Source of the DNA: Candidatus Cloacimonadota bacterium
GTDB taxonomy: Bacteria > Muiribacteriota > UBA6191
NCBI GenBank assembly: GCA_019454875.1
Contig: JACFNL010000024.1
Coordinates: 1 to 39,392, forward strand
Direction of reading: 5' to 3'
Length of the DNA: 39,392 bases
Shown here piece by piece: positions 1 to 9,009 of this stretch. A program made the position numbers and the translations under genes. Numbering within the stretch: position 1 is the stretch's first letter; every line of letters starts with the position of its first letter. The notes beneath the pieces were generated by a model, which was given only the letters and a program-made list of their open reading frames with translations, was not told the DNA's origin and ran no database searches.

Positions 1-62
1 GGTTGTTCGTCGCTAAAGAGACATGGGCTTACCAATATCAGTAGTATCAAAAACATATTCAT
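1..62 (-). CDS. N-terminus of a secreted or lipid-anchored protein (partial, cut by window start)
   Basis: The reverse strand opens with ATG at 62, preceded by an AAGGG ribosome site at the right distance, and stays open to the window edge. The 20 residues seen are a hydrophobic Leu/Ile-rich stretch, then Ser-Pro-Cys, then Ser-Asp-Glu-Gln. This looks like a signal peptide running into a polar mature region; the Cys could be a lipobox residue, although the residues before it are not ideal. A second in-frame ATG lies two codons downstream. The gene lies 44 bp downstream of, and on the same strand as, the PspC-domain gene, so the two could be co-transcribed. Too little is present to name a family. 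Confidence 0.45.
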   Translation of the reverse strand, partial: MNMFLILLILVSPCLFSDEQ

Positions 63-106
63 TACACACCCTTATCTTATACTGAATTCTGCTGAAGTAA
101 AAATAC

Positions 107-292
107 TCATTCGCCAACAGGAAGAAACAGGCTCATAAGCACATAGATAAGAACTCCTACCCCTGTTGCTCCAAAAAAAATCCATAAAACCCTGATGAGG
201 TTAGCATCTATGCCAAAATGATTGGAAAGACCTCCACATACCCCCGACAACATTCTTTTGCTTCTCGATTTTGTCATTATTTTGGTCGCCAT
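107..292 (-). CDS. PspC-domain small membrane protein
   Basis: A 61-residue protein made almost entirely of one PspC domain. It has a basic N-terminus, then the family signature around SGVCGGLSNHFGID, then one hydrophobic segment (about residues 33-58) ending in LFLPVGE. PspC-family proteins sit in the inner membrane. In enterobacteria PspC works with PspB in the phage-shock envelope-stress response, but stand-alone single-domain copies like this are common and mostly uncharacterised. No pspA, pspB or pspF neighbour is visible. A partial secreted-protein gene follows 44 bp downstream on the same strand. The family call is firm; the physiological role is inference. Confidence 0.85.
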   Translation of the reverse strand: MATKIMTKSRSKRMLSGVCGGLSNHFGIDANLIRVLWIFFGATGVGVLIYVLMSLFLPVGE

Positions 293-420
293 ACGATCTC
301 TATTCTACCTTCATGTCAATTGCAGAATTACCATAACATTTGATTCTGTTTCTGGCAATTTCACAAGGTATGATCTACAATTTTTTGAACAGGCTCTTAG
401 TGGCCAACGAGGGTTTTGTG

Positions 421-1374
421 ATGAAAAGAAAATCTCTGGTTCGTTTTGACTGGGCCATAAAAAAAATTTTAAGGCAGAAGGCCAACTTCAAAATTTTGGA
501 GGGCTTCATTTCCTCCATCATCGGACGAGATACGAAAATAAAAAAAATTCTGGAGAGTGAAAGCAACAAGGATTTTAAGCAACAAAAACTCAATCGTGTA
601 GATATTCTATGCGAGGATCAGGCTTCCAATCTCTTTTTAGTTGAGGTTCAGATTGATTACCAATACGACTACCTGTTACGCATGCTTTATTCGGTAAGCC
701 GTGCCATCACGGAATATATGCAGGAGGGTAGTGAATACGCAGCGGTTCGCAAAATTTACTCCATCAATATTCTTTATTTTGAACCAGGCTTAGGCAATGA
801 CTACGCCTACAGAGGCACCACCAATTTTTATGGTCTACACAATCAAGAAGAGCTTCAGATGGATGCTAGGCAAATGGATAAGTTTTCAGGCAAGGCGCGA
901 TTTTCAGATATTTTTCCTGAATACTGGCTTCTGAATGTCTCAGGTTTTGATGGGGTTGCCAAAGACACATTGGATCAATGGCTCTATTTTTTAAAGCATG
1001 AAAGGGTTGAGGCCCATTTTGATGCCAAAGGGTTGGTTGAGGCCAAAGAAATTTTGGACATATCGCGACTTAGCGACAAGGACCGCCGCGAATACAATCG
1101 CTTTTTAGATAGTCTGCGTGATGAAGCCAGCCTTGCAGAAACTATTCGCCTCGAAAAAAAGATTGCCCGTCGCGAAGGTCTTGCTGAAGGTCTTGCGGAG
1201 GGTGAGACCCGAGGTCGTGCTCGAGGTGAGCTGGAAGGGACTTTGAAGACCTTGTTATTGTTGTTTCGCCAGGACATTTTGCCCAAAGATACGGTTGTTC
1301 AACAAATGTCATCTCTGAAAGGCCAGGGTTATGATGATCTTGTAGAGGATTTTTTGTCCCAGCTGGAAGTTTGA
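421..1374 (+). CDS. Rpn-family PD-(D/E)XK nuclease / transposase-like protein
   Basis: A 317-residue protein of the PD-(D/E)XK nuclease 'transposase' family related to E. coli Rpn (YhgA-like) recombination-promoting nucleases. The nuclease core is visible near residues 70-90: an Asp in VDILCED, followed by EVQ on the next strand, which is the family's (D/E)-x-Q/K pair. The C-terminus (about residues 255-285) is a Gly-Ala-Glu/Arg repeat of the GLAEG type followed by a helix, also usual in this family. An upstream in-frame ATG at 340 exists, but the start at 421 is preferred: it has a GAGGG site 8 bases upstream and gives the typical start MKRKS followed by a basic helix. Such genes are often multicopy and mobile-associated; no inverted repeats were seen here. 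The DNA target is unknown. Confidence 0.8.
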   Translation: MKRKSLVRFDWAIKKILRQKANFKILEGFISSIIGRDTKIKKILESESNKDFKQQKLNRVDILCEDQASNLFLVEVQIDYQYDYLLRMLYSVSRAITEYMQEGSEYAAVRKIYSINILYFEPGLGNDYAYRGTTNFYGLHNQEELQMDARQMDKFSGKARFSDIFPEYWLLNVSGFDGVAKDTLDQWLYFLKHERVEAHFDAKGLVEAKEILDISRLSDKDRREYNRFLDSLRDEASLAETIRLEKKIARREGLAEGLAEGETRGRARGELEGTLKTLLLLFRQDILPKDTVVQQMSSLKGQGYDDLVEDFLSQLEV

Positions 1375-1589
1375 TTTATGCCATGAGTATGGGCTCTACC
1401 CAGCGAAGCCGAGTGATTTAGATTTTATCAGAGTTTAATCTGTTTCCCATATCAGAAATGTGTATGAGAGGATTTGATGAACTTGGCTGATATGCCAAAA
1501 GGGAACGGGGGTACAACCGGTTTCTGAGGTCACGAATCCCAAAAGGCAAATTCCTGAGCCAATTCTTCACCGTTTAGGTTGGCGTTTTG
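1375..1589. other. Intergenic stretch without a convincing gene
   Basis: This segment lies between the Rpn-like gene and the 3' end of a candidate small reverse-strand membrane-protein gene. A 16-codon reading frame beginning near 1477 has an AGAGG before it, but it ends quickly and carries no recognisable feature. No strong hairpin followed by a T-run was found, so termination of the Rpn-like gene is not evident. Confidence 0.5.
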
Positions 1590-1781
1590 TCAATTCCCAC
1601 CAGGTGCAAAAAATTTTTCCAGCCAGCGGCAAAGAAAAAACCAGATCAGGCCCAGTGGTATGGTAATGAAAAAATCCAGGGGCCAGACTATCATCCAGCC
1701 TAAGATCACAAGCCACATCAGATCCCTGGTTCTTAAAAATTTATCCCTGCGTGACTGGGCTTTTATTGATCTCCATTGCAT
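1590..1781 (-). CDS. Candidate small two-helix membrane protein
   Basis: A 63-residue reverse-strand reading frame. The first 20 residues are Arg/Lys-rich, followed by two hydrophobic stretches (about residues 22-36 and 38-53) with several Trp, then a short amphipathic end. This positive-inside pattern is what a real small inner-membrane protein looks like, and the overlapping forward frame has no such logic. There is no Shine-Dalgarno sequence before the ATG. A TATAAT-like element lies just upstream, which could fit a leaderless message as proposed for several neighbours. It diverges from topB by 54 bp. No family recognised; it could be spurious. Confidence 0.4.
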   Translation of the reverse strand: MQWRSIKAQSRRDKFLRTRDLMWLVILGWMIVWPLDFFITIPLGLIWFFLCRWLEKFFAPGGN

Positions 1782-1799
1782 AAACAGATTATAGCATTG

Positions 1800-1828
1800 T
1801 TGATTTGTAAATGAATGGTTTGTTAGAT
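1800..1828 (+). promoter_or_regulatory. Candidate sigma70-type promoter of the topB-ole operon
   Basis: TTGATT at 1800-1805, a 17-bp spacer, and TTAGAT at 1823-1828. The topB ATG begins 7 bases after the -10 box, so transcription would start at or next to the start codon. No ribosome-binding sequence fits in that space, which suggests a leaderless mRNA. Confidence 0.45.
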
Positions 1829-1835
1829 TGCCGCC

Positions 1836-4379
1836 ATGCTAAAAAAGCTGGTGATTGCAGAAAAAAAAAGTGTAGCGGATGATATTTCCAAAGCTTTGGG
1901 CTTAAAAGGCCCTGCTGGAGATGGATTTCGGGAAAATGAGTCATACATTGTTTCCTGGGCTGTTGGCCACCTTCTGGAGCTGATGGATCCTGAGGATCTG
2001 GATAAAAAATACAAGGCCTGGCTTTTGAAGGATTTGCCAATTTTGCCTGATTTGTTTGAATACAAGGTCGTTTCCAGGACCAAGGATCAGTATCAGGTTT
2101 TAAAAAAACTTCTGAAACGCAAGGATATTGAGTGTGTTATCAATGCCTGTGATGCCGGGAGAGAAGGGGAACTGATCTTCAGGGCGATTCTTGAGAAGGA
2201 AAAATGTAAACTTCCTGTCTTAAGGCTTTGGCTCTCCTCCATGACTAAGGAGGCGATTCAGAAGGGTTTTCTGGAAGGGTTGATGCCTGGAGCCCAGTTT
2301 GAGGGCCTGGCGGCAGCTGCCAAATCCCGTTCGGAAAGTGACTGGTTGATTGGTATCAATGGAACCAGGGCTGTGACAAAACGCCTAAATTCCCGAACCA
2401 ACCGTACCGTATTTTCTGTGGGCAGGGTACAGACCCCAACCTTAAAAATGGTGGTGGATAGAGAACTGGAGATAATCACTCATGTTCCCAGACCTTATGC
2501 CAGAATTGAAGCCCAGTTTCAGGCAAAAGATCATAAATATGGATCCGTACTTCAATCTTCACAGAATGAGGAAAACCGCGAAAGATTTTTTGATTTGAAT
2601 CAGGCCCGTGAAATTCAGAAGAGACTGGGTAAACCAGGCCTGAAGGCCAAAGCCTCGGAGACTAGAAAATCCACATTGCAAAAACCATATCCACTCTATG
2701 ATCTGACTTCATTACAAAGGGATGCCAATACCCGTTTTGGTATGAGTGCGGCCCGTACTTTATCAGCGGCTCAAAGACTCTATGAGCGCGAGAAGGCTCT
2801 AACTTATCCCAGAACCGACTCCAGGCATTTGCCGCAGGACTACCAGCCATTTCTGGAAAATGTCTTTGCTTCCTTGAGCAGCCATCCGGAATATGGTGTT
2901 TTTGCCAGAAGATTGAGGGGAAAAGCCAAGGCTTCAGATCGCAAAATCTTTGATGACAGCAAGGTATCGGATCACTTTGCTATTATCCCTACGGGGGAAT
3001 TGCCTAAAAATCTCGAAGGTGATGATGCCCGTGTGTATGATCTGGTGGTGAAACGCACAATGGCCATTCTGTTTCCTCCCGCTGAATACGAGGTTGTAGA
3101 TCGAGTAACAGTGCTTGATGATTTGACATTTCGCAGCAAGGGCAAGTTTTTAAAGGTCATGGGCTGGGTTGAGATATACGGAAAACTAATTGCCAGTGAG
3201 GATGAGGTCAGTCTTCCTCCCTTATCGGGACCTTTGGTTGAACTGATGGGTTCTGAACTTTCGGAACATATGACCAAACCACCGGGTAGAATCGGAGAGG
3301 CGAGGCTTCTTACCCTTATGGAGACCGCTGGTAAGGAACTTGACGACGAGGAACTGTTTGAGGCTATGGGTGGTAAAGGGATTGGAACTCCAGCAACCCG
3401 GGCTGATATTATTGAGAACCTGATCCAGAAAGAGTATCTGGTCAGGATGAGTGGTGGAGCATTAAAGGCTACTGGTAAAGCAATTCGTCTGATGGATGTC
3501 TTAAGCCGCGTGAATGTCAAACGCCTGCATTCTGTAGAACTGACGGCAGAAATGGAGCATAGCCTCAAGGAACTGGAGTCTGGGAAAGTGACTCGGGCTG
3601 CTTTTATGAAAGAAATTGTAGGTTATGTCAAAGAAGTTGTGGATCAGGTTCGCGACTTTGATTATGAAACCCTCTATCAAGGGACAGAACCAGTGGCAGT
3701 TTGCCCCAAGTGTGGATCAAAGGTGTTTGAAAACCTCTTTGGATATGCCTGTCAGCACAATACCCAAAAAGAAGCCACCTGCGATTTTATGGTTTTAAAG
3801 GAGTACTCCGGTAAATATTTTCATCCAGCACAGGTTTCACAGTTTATTAAGAACCGGGAAACCGAGGAAGAAAAACTTCAGTATATGGATGGTAGAGAGT
3901 TTTACGGCAAGTTGATTCTGGATGCGGATTGTAAGGTGCAGGTTTTGTCAAAAAATGCAGAAGGGGAATATGTATCGACTCGCTCCAAGTCAGTTCAGGA
4001 AATGGCCCAAAGTGAGACTTTTTCTGAGGAAAAGTCAGTGGAGTCTTTGTTTTTTGAACAGGTTGGAATGTTTCGTCACAGTTCTGCGGCCTATTATTTT
4101 GAAGTGGCCAGGTTTCCCAAAAGCCTTGGTAAAAAAACCCCTAAAACTCAGGAACCATTTGTAAGTCGTCTCCCGGCCACTGTCTGTGACCGTCCGATTC
4201 AGGAAAGTGAAGCTTTGGAGTTTTTTCAGAAGGGAAAAACCGGTCTTTTGAGTAATTTTATTTCAAAAAAGGGCAAACCATTTAATGCAACCCTGTATAT
4301 TAAGGCCGATGGCAAACATGGATTTGAATTTGAGCCAAGGGTTAAAAAGTCCAAAAGTTCAGAGGAAGCTACAGCATGA
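1836..4379 (+). CDS. topB: DNA topoisomerase III (type IA)
   Basis: An 847-residue type IA topoisomerase, which relaxes and decatenates DNA by single-strand passage through a 5'-phosphotyrosine. The N-terminus is a TOPRIM domain (LVIAEKKSVADDISKALG, then NACDAGREGELIF with the acidic metal ligands). The catalytic tyrosine sits in ALTYPRTDSRHLP at about residue 326. A Cys4 zinc motif follows near residues 625-655 (CPKCG ... CQHN ... ATCDF), and the C-terminal tail ends with a repeat of the topoisomerase C-terminal type (FISKKGKPFNATL). The length matches the TopB family with C-terminal extensions. The stop overlaps the ATG of oleA (ATGA), so topB is translationally coupled to a hydrocarbon pathway, an unexpected partner. 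The start is the first ATG; no Shine-Dalgarno sequence precedes it. Confidence 0.95.
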   Translation: MLKKLVIAEKKSVADDISKALGLKGPAGDGFRENESYIVSWAVGHLLELMDPEDLDKKYKAWLLKDLPILPDLFEYKVVSRTKDQYQVLKKLLKRKDIECVINACDAGREGELIFRAILEKEKCKLPVLRLWLSSMTKEAIQKGFLEGLMPGAQFEGLAAAAKSRSESDWLIGINGTRAVTKRLNSRTNRTVFSVGRVQTPTLKMVVDRELEIITHVPRPYARIEAQFQAKDHKYGSVLQSSQNEENRERFFDLNQAREIQKRLGKPGLKAKASETRKSTLQKPYPLYDLTSLQRDANTRFGMSAARTLSAAQRLYEREKALTYPRTDSRHLPQDYQPFLENVFASLSSHPEYGVFARRLRGKAKASDRKIFDDSKVSDHFAIIPTGELPKNLEGDDARVYDLVVKRTMAILFPPAEYEVVDRVTVLDDLTFRSKGKFLKVMGWVEIYGKLIASEDEVSLPPLSGPLVELMGSELSEHMTKPPGRIGEARLLTLMETAGKELDDEELFEAMGGKGIGTPATRADIIENLIQKEYLVRMSGGALKATGKAIRLMDVLSRVNVKRLHSVELTAEMEHSLKELESGKVTRAAFMKEIVGYVKEVVDQVRDFDYETLYQGTEPVAVCPKCGSKVFENLFGYACQHNTQKEATCDFMVLKEYSGKYFHPAQVSQFIKNRETEEEKLQYMDGREFYGKLILDADCKVQVLSKNAEGEYVSTRSKSVQEMAQSETFSEEKSVESLFFEQVGMFRHSSAAYYFEVARFPKSLGKKTPKTQEPFVSRLPATVCDRPIQESEALEFFQKGKTGLLSNFISKKGKPFNATLYIKADGKHGFEFEPRVKKSKSSEEATA

Positions 4380-5422
4380 GATACAATCAGGTTTATCTTG
4401 AAGATATTGCCTGGGTCGCTCCCCAGAATGTAATCAGTACCAGGGCCCTGGAGATGAAGTTAAAACCAGCCCTCGATGCTCTAGGAATTCCTGTGGGGCA
4501 TCTGGAGGCTTTAACTGGACTTAAAGAACGCAGATTCTGGGATCCCGGTATGAAACCTTCGGTTCCAGGCACTGAGGCAAGCCGTATTCTGCTTGGCAGA
4601 AATGCGGATCTCAGTTCAAAAATTGGGGCTTTGGTCAATGGTTCTGTTTGCCGGGACTATCTGGAACCAGCTACCGCAACTGTTTTGGCCCATGAACTGG
4701 GCTTACCCCAGAATACGGTTTTGTTTGATGTATCCAATGCCTGTTTAGGATTTGCCACTGCAATGAGCGTGGTGGCTAATATGATTGAATTAAATCAGGT
4801 GGAGGCTGCGCTTGTGGTTTCAAGTGAAGGCTCCCTAGAGGTGGTGGAAAACACAATTTCCAATCTTTTGAGTAATCCTTCGGAAAAGGCCCTTTTAGCA
4901 GCAGTTCCTACCCTGACTTTAGGTTCAGCGGCAGTGGCCATGCTTATGGTGAACAAACGACTGAGCAAAAAGAAACTTCAGTTTGTAGGTGGTGTTTCGT
5001 TAAATGATGCCCGTCAGAGCCAGCTTTGTATCTGGGGTCCAGATACAGGCTTTCCTTCGAGTATTCAGCACACCATGGCTACGGATGGAAAAACACTTTT
5101 AGAGACCGGTACAGTGTTGGCGGCCAAAACATGGGATAAATTTTCATTGGAAACTGGATTTGATAAAAAATCTGCCCATGCCTATTTTTGTCATCAGGTC
5201 GGTCCAATTCATACCAGCATGGTGTTTAAGACATTAGGTCTTGATGCCAGTAAGGATTATTCCTCCTATGAAGTGCATGGAAACACGGGTTCGGCTGCTT
5301 TGCCTTTGACCTTGGGAATGGGAATTGAGGCTGATGCGATTCAACCCGGGCAGAAGGCTGTTTTAATGGGAATCGGGTCTGGTCTGGTTTGTACCATGTA
5401 CGCACTGGAGTGGCATGTCTGA
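4376..5422 (+). CDS. oleA: OleA, acyl-CoA head-to-head condensing enzyme (thiolase fold)
   Basis: A 348-residue thiolase-superfamily protein resembling 3-oxoacyl-ACP synthase III. OleA joins two fatty acyl-CoAs by a non-decarboxylative Claisen condensation, giving a 2-alkyl-3-ketoacid. The catalytic triad is visible: Cys123 in VSNACLGF, His273 in CHQVG, Asn303 in HGNTGSAALP. Glu97 in DYLEPAT corresponds to the active-site base characteristic of OleA (Glu117 in the Xanthomonas enzyme), which separates it from FabH. Position as first of four overlapping genes followed by oleB, oleC and oleD confirms the assignment. The start ATG overlaps the topB stop by four bases. Confidence 0.93.
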   Translation: MRYNQVYLEDIAWVAPQNVISTRALEMKLKPALDALGIPVGHLEALTGLKERRFWDPGMKPSVPGTEASRILLGRNADLSSKIGALVNGSVCRDYLEPATATVLAHELGLPQNTVLFDVSNACLGFATAMSVVANMIELNQVEAALVVSSEGSLEVVENTISNLLSNPSEKALLAAVPTLTLGSAAVAMLMVNKRLSKKKLQFVGGVSLNDARQSQLCIWGPDTGFPSSIQHTMATDGKTLLETGTVLAAKTWDKFSLETGFDKKSAHAYFCHQVGPIHTSMVFKTLGLDASKDYSSYEVHGNTGSAALPLTLGMGIEADAIQPGQKAVLMGIGSGLVCTMYALEWHV

Positions 5423-6341
5423 GGATTTGTTAAGTTTTGGCAGACTTGGCTTTGATCTTGAATCCATCAGGGATTTGTATCCTTTTCAATCCAATTTTAT
5501 TCAGATTGAAGGTCTGAATTATCATTATCTGGATGAAGGCAGTGGAAAGCCAGTTCTTATGCTTCATGGAAACCCGACCTGGAGCTTTTATTACCGAAAT
5601 CTGGTTCTTGGTCTTAAAGAGAAACATCGGGTTATAGTACCAGATCATATTGGTTGTGGTTTATCCGATAAGCCACAGAATTATTCTTACAGGCTGGCTC
5701 GACATATTGAAAATGTATTGCATCTGATTCATAGGCTGGATTTGAACGATATCACCCTGGTTGTTCACGACTGGGGTGGAATGATTGGTTTTGGTGCTGC
5801 CATGCAGGATCCAGGCCGGTTTTCCCGATTTGTGATTTTGAATACCGGGGCATTTCGTCTGCCCCAATCTGGTTCCTTATCGCGAAGAATTGGAGCCTGC
5901 CGCGTACCAGGTTTTGGAAAAATGGCAGTCAGGGTTTTTAATGCCTTTGCCCGGGGAGCCTCCATGATGGCCACCGTATCGGGAAAAATGAGCAAGAGGG
6001 AAAAGGATGCCCTGTGCGCTCCTTACAATTCTTACCAGAATCGGATAGCCACGCATCGCTTTGTGGAAGATATTCCTCTGGAAGCGGATCATGCCAGTTA
6101 TGCCAGACTGGTACAGATTGAAAACTTTCTGCCCAATTTTAGTCATCTTCCCAGGCAATTGATCTGGGGCAAACAGGATTTTTGTTTTGATGATCACTTT
6201 TTGGCGCGCTGGAAAGAAATCTGGCCAGACATGCCTGTTCTTGAATTGCCTGATGCTGGACATTATGTGCTTGAAGATGCCAAAGATGAGGTACTGGGCT
6301 GTATTCAGGATTTTTTTGAAAGAACCAAGGGCGACTCATGA
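5415..6341 (+). CDS. oleB: OleB, beta-lactone decarboxylase (alpha/beta hydrolase)
   Basis: A 308-residue alpha/beta-hydrolase of the haloalkane-dehalogenase subfamily. In the ole pathway OleB decarboxylates the beta-lactone made by OleC to the cis-olefin. The oxyanion segment is HGNPTWSFYY (51-60). The nucleophile is Asp119 in VVHDWGG (Asp instead of Ser, as in dehalogenases). The catalytic His lies in DAGHYVLED near residue 290. It overlaps oleA by 8 bases and oleC by 4. Sequence alone could suggest a dehalogenase; the gene context decides for OleB. Here oleB and oleC are separate genes, not the oleBC fusion found in some phyla. Confidence 0.92.
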   Translation: MSEDLLSFGRLGFDLESIRDLYPFQSNFIQIEGLNYHYLDEGSGKPVLMLHGNPTWSFYYRNLVLGLKEKHRVIVPDHIGCGLSDKPQNYSYRLARHIENVLHLIHRLDLNDITLVVHDWGGMIGFGAAMQDPGRFSRFVILNTGAFRLPQSGSLSRRIGACRVPGFGKMAVRVFNAFARGASMMATVSGKMSKREKDALCAPYNSYQNRIATHRFVEDIPLEADHASYARLVQIENFLPNFSHLPRQLIWGKQDFCFDDHFLARWKEIWPDMPVLELPDAGHYVLEDAKDEVLGCIQDFFERTKGDS

Positions 6342-8011
6342 CCGCTACGGTCAATATCGCCAGATTTTTGCCGGAAGCTGCCCAAAAGCACCCATATAAA
6401 AAGGCTGTGATCTGCCTTGACAGGATGTATTCGGACAGATTCAGTTATGTACATCAGACTTTTTTTGAGGTAGATGAACTTTCCAACCGTTATGCCCATG
6501 GGTTAAAAGCCCTTGGATTTTCACAGGGCATGAAGGTTCTTTTAGCGGTGAAACCAGGGCTGGATTTTGTGCCTTTGACATTTGCTCTGTTTAAAATAGG
6601 TGCGGTTCCGGTTTTGATAGATCCGGGTATGGGTAAAAAGAATCTTTTACAGTGTATTGAGCTTGTAGCACCAGAAGCCTTGATTGGCGTAGCAAAGGCC
6701 CATATTGCCAAACTTTTAAAACCGGGGGCTTTTAAAAGTGTGAAGCACAGTATTGTGGTCGGCCGCAAATTTATGCTGCCTGGTATAGCTTTACGGGATG
6801 TATTATCTGAGAACCGCCAGGAATTTCAGATAGCAAATACCAAAGCCCGTGATATGGCAGCCATTGTGTACACCACAGGCAGCACAGGGATTCCTAAGGG
6901 AGTGGTATATTTTCATGAGCAGATGGAAGGTCAGGTTCGTCTGATTCGGGAAAAATTTCAGATCCCGGATCATGCAGTGGATTTACCAGTTTTTCCTTTG
7001 TTTGCCCTTTTTGCCGTGGCCTGGGGTATTACGGCTGTCATTCCACATATGGATCCGACAAAACCGGCACTGGCAAACGAAAACATTCTCATTCGCCAGA
7101 TTCTGGATCAGGGTGTGTCCTTCTCCATTGGTTCTCCGGCACTATGGGATCGACTCGGGGCTTATTGTGAAAACCACAAAATTATCCTTCCCTGCCTCAA
7201 ACAGATCCTGATGGTAGGAGCACCAGTACGACCCCATATTCTGAAACGGTTTCAGAATGTTTTACCAAAGGGAGAGACTTTTACCCCCTATGGGGCGACT
7301 GAGGCTCTGCCTGTGGCTGTAATCAGTGGTACAGAAGTTTTGAGCACTACAGCTTTGTTGTCAGAACAGGGTAAGGGTACCTGTATTGGTACTGCTTTTC
7401 CCGACATCACGATCCGGGTAATTAAAATCTCAGAAGAAGCAATTCCAGAGTGGAGTGAATCCTTGCTCTGTGCTCCCAATGAGGTTGGAGAAATTGTGGT
7501 CAAGGGTCCGATTGTGACTCAGGAATACTTTTTATTACCTAAGGCCACGGAGTTGGCAAAAATTCGTGAAAATGATGCTATCTGGCATAGAATGGGGGAT
7601 CTTGGGTATCTTGATGAAATGGGAAGACTCTGGTTTTGTGGTCGCAAGGCCCATAGGGTAGAAACTGAAACCAGAAGATATCTCTCAGTGTGCTGTGAGG
7701 CCATTTTTAATCAGCATCCCAAAGTGCACCGCACGGCACTGGTGGGAATCACAAAACATGGGGGCCAAAAAGTCCCTGTGATTGTGGTAGAACCTAAAGC
7801 CAATCAGATGCCCACATCTTTTCAGGAGAAACAGAAATTTGTGAATGAGCTATTAGAACTTGGAAAACAGTATGAGCATACCAGGGAGATTGGGGCTCTT
7901 TTGTTTCACCCTTCATTTCCTGTGGATATCAGGCATAATGCCAAGATTTTTCGTGAAAAACTTGCAGTATGGGCTCAAAATGAAATAGGGGACTGCTCAT
8001 GCGGGCACTAG
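6338..8011 (+). CDS. oleC: OleC, beta-lactone synthetase (AMP-forming ligase fold)
   Basis: A 557-residue ANL-superfamily adenylating enzyme. OleC uses ATP to convert the 2-alkyl-3-hydroxyacid made by OleD to a cis-beta-lactone. The phosphate-binding loop TTGSTGIPKG is at 179-188, the A5 motif YGATEALP is in the middle, and the hinge region GDLGYLDEMGRLWFCGR is near residue 430. The start ATG overlaps the oleB stop (ATGA) and follows an AAGG site. The gene ends 13 bases inside oleD. Its place between oleB and oleD argues against an ordinary acyl-CoA synthetase. Confidence 0.93.
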   Translation: MTATVNIARFLPEAAQKHPYKKAVICLDRMYSDRFSYVHQTFFEVDELSNRYAHGLKALGFSQGMKVLLAVKPGLDFVPLTFALFKIGAVPVLIDPGMGKKNLLQCIELVAPEALIGVAKAHIAKLLKPGAFKSVKHSIVVGRKFMLPGIALRDVLSENRQEFQIANTKARDMAAIVYTTGSTGIPKGVVYFHEQMEGQVRLIREKFQIPDHAVDLPVFPLFALFAVAWGITAVIPHMDPTKPALANENILIRQILDQGVSFSIGSPALWDRLGAYCENHKIILPCLKQILMVGAPVRPHILKRFQNVLPKGETFTPYGATEALPVAVISGTEVLSTTALLSEQGKGTCIGTAFPDITIRVIKISEEAIPEWSESLLCAPNEVGEIVVKGPIVTQEYFLLPKATELAKIRENDAIWHRMGDLGYLDEMGRLWFCGRKAHRVETETRRYLSVCCEAIFNQHPKVHRTALVGITKHGGQKVPVIVVEPKANQMPTSFQEKQKFVNELLELGKQYEHTREIGALLFHPSFPVDIRHNAKIFREKLAVWAQNEIGDCSCGH

Positions 8012-9009
8012 TTACCGGAGGCGGAGGGTTTTTAGGCTCTTCTATTGTGCGGATGTTATTGCAGGATGGTCATCAGGTACGGGTTCTGGCCCGCAGTCAA
8101 TATCCTGAGTTAAAGGATTTGGGCGTTGAGATGGTGCGGGGTGATATTACGGATCTGGAGTCGGTGATTTCAGCGGCTAAAGATTGTGACAGTGTCTTTC
8201 ATGTGGCAGCCAAAGCTGGTATCTGGGGTGCATTTTCTGAATATTATCGTATCAATGTCGAGGGAACCAAAAATGTTTATATGGCCTGTGTGGCCAACGG
8301 GATCTCCCGGCTTGTTTATACTTCCAGCCCAAGTGTTGTGTTTGATGGCAGGGATATGGAAGGGGTAAATGAATCTGTACCCTATCCAAAACATTATGAG
8401 GCCCATTACCCTTATACCAAAGCGATTGCCGAACAGTTTATATTGCAAAAAAATGCAACCGAAGGTGTGTTTACCTGTGCTTTAAGACCTCATCTGATTT
8501 GGGGAGAGGGTGACAATCATCTAATCCCCCGGATTCTAAAGCGGGCCAGAAACAAACAGTTAAGAATTGTGGGTAATGGAAAAAATCTTGTAGATTGTGT
8601 GTTTGTGGATAATGCGGCCCGCGCTCATATATTAGCCTGTGAGAAGCTTGTTTTGGGTTCACCGGTTTGTGGTCGAGCCTATTTTATTGCCAATGATGAG
8701 CCAATGCCTTTGTTTGACTGGATGAATGAGTTTGTTGTGGCTGCCGGCTTGCCTCGGGTCAAGAAAAAGGTTCCTGTTGCTTTAGCCTGGACGGCCGGAT
8801 CCATTATAGAAAGTATTTACAAGAGTTTTGGCATTCAATCTGAGCCGAGAATGACCCGTTTTTTAGCTGCTGAACTAGGTACAGCGCACTGGTTTGATCT
8901 CAGTGCCGCAAAACGCGACTTTGGGTACTGTCCAGAAGTATCTAATCAGAAAGGTTTCCAAAGAGTTTTTGCTTCAGAGTGGTGGAGGGCCCTACGCACT
9001 GAAGTGTGA
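7999..9009 (+). CDS. oleD: OleD, NADPH-dependent 2-alkyl-3-ketoalkanoate reductase
   Basis: A 336-residue extended short-chain dehydrogenase/epimerase-type reductase. OleD reduces the OleA product to the 2-alkyl-3-hydroxyacid used by OleC. The nucleotide-binding glycine motif is VTGGGGFLG (5-13). The active-site Ser lies in YTSSPS near 110, and the Tyr-x-x-x-Lys pair is Tyr137/Lys141 in YPYTK. The sequence resembles the 3-beta-hydroxysteroid dehydrogenase branch, as OleD proteins do. It overlaps oleC by 13 bases and meets the convergent LysR gene tail to tail with an 18-base overlap. With OleA, B and C the full route to internal long-chain olefins is encoded. Confidence 0.93.
   Translation: MRALVTGGGGFLGSSIVRMLLQDGHQVRVLARSQYPELKDLGVEMVRGDITDLESVISAAKDCDSVFHVAAKAGIWGAFSEYYRINVEGTKNVYMACVANGISRLVYTSSPSVVFDGRDMEGVNESVPYPKHYEAHYPYTKAIAEQFILQKNATEGVFTCALRPHLIWGEGDNHLIPRILKRARNKQLRIVGNGKNLVDCVFVDNAARAHILACEKLVLGSPVCGRAYFIANDEPMPLFDWMNEFVVAAGLPRVKKKVPVALAWTAGSIIESIYKSFGIQSEPRMTRFLAAELGTAHWFDLSAAKRDFGYCPEVSNQKGFQRVFASEWWRALRTEV

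Noticed and set aside
984..1286. Arg/Ser-rich reverse-strand frame inside the Rpn-like gene
   Set aside because: It is the antisense of the Gly-Ala-Glu repeat region; low-complexity composition and no ribosome site.
421..1374. Insertion sequence
   Set aside because: Despite the 'transposase' family name, no terminal inverted repeats or target duplications were found and the protein is of the Rpn nuclease type.
5415..6341. Haloalkane dehalogenase
   Set aside because: Sequence motifs agree, but the gene is embedded and overlapping in oleABCD, where this subfamily is the beta-lactone decarboxylase OleB.
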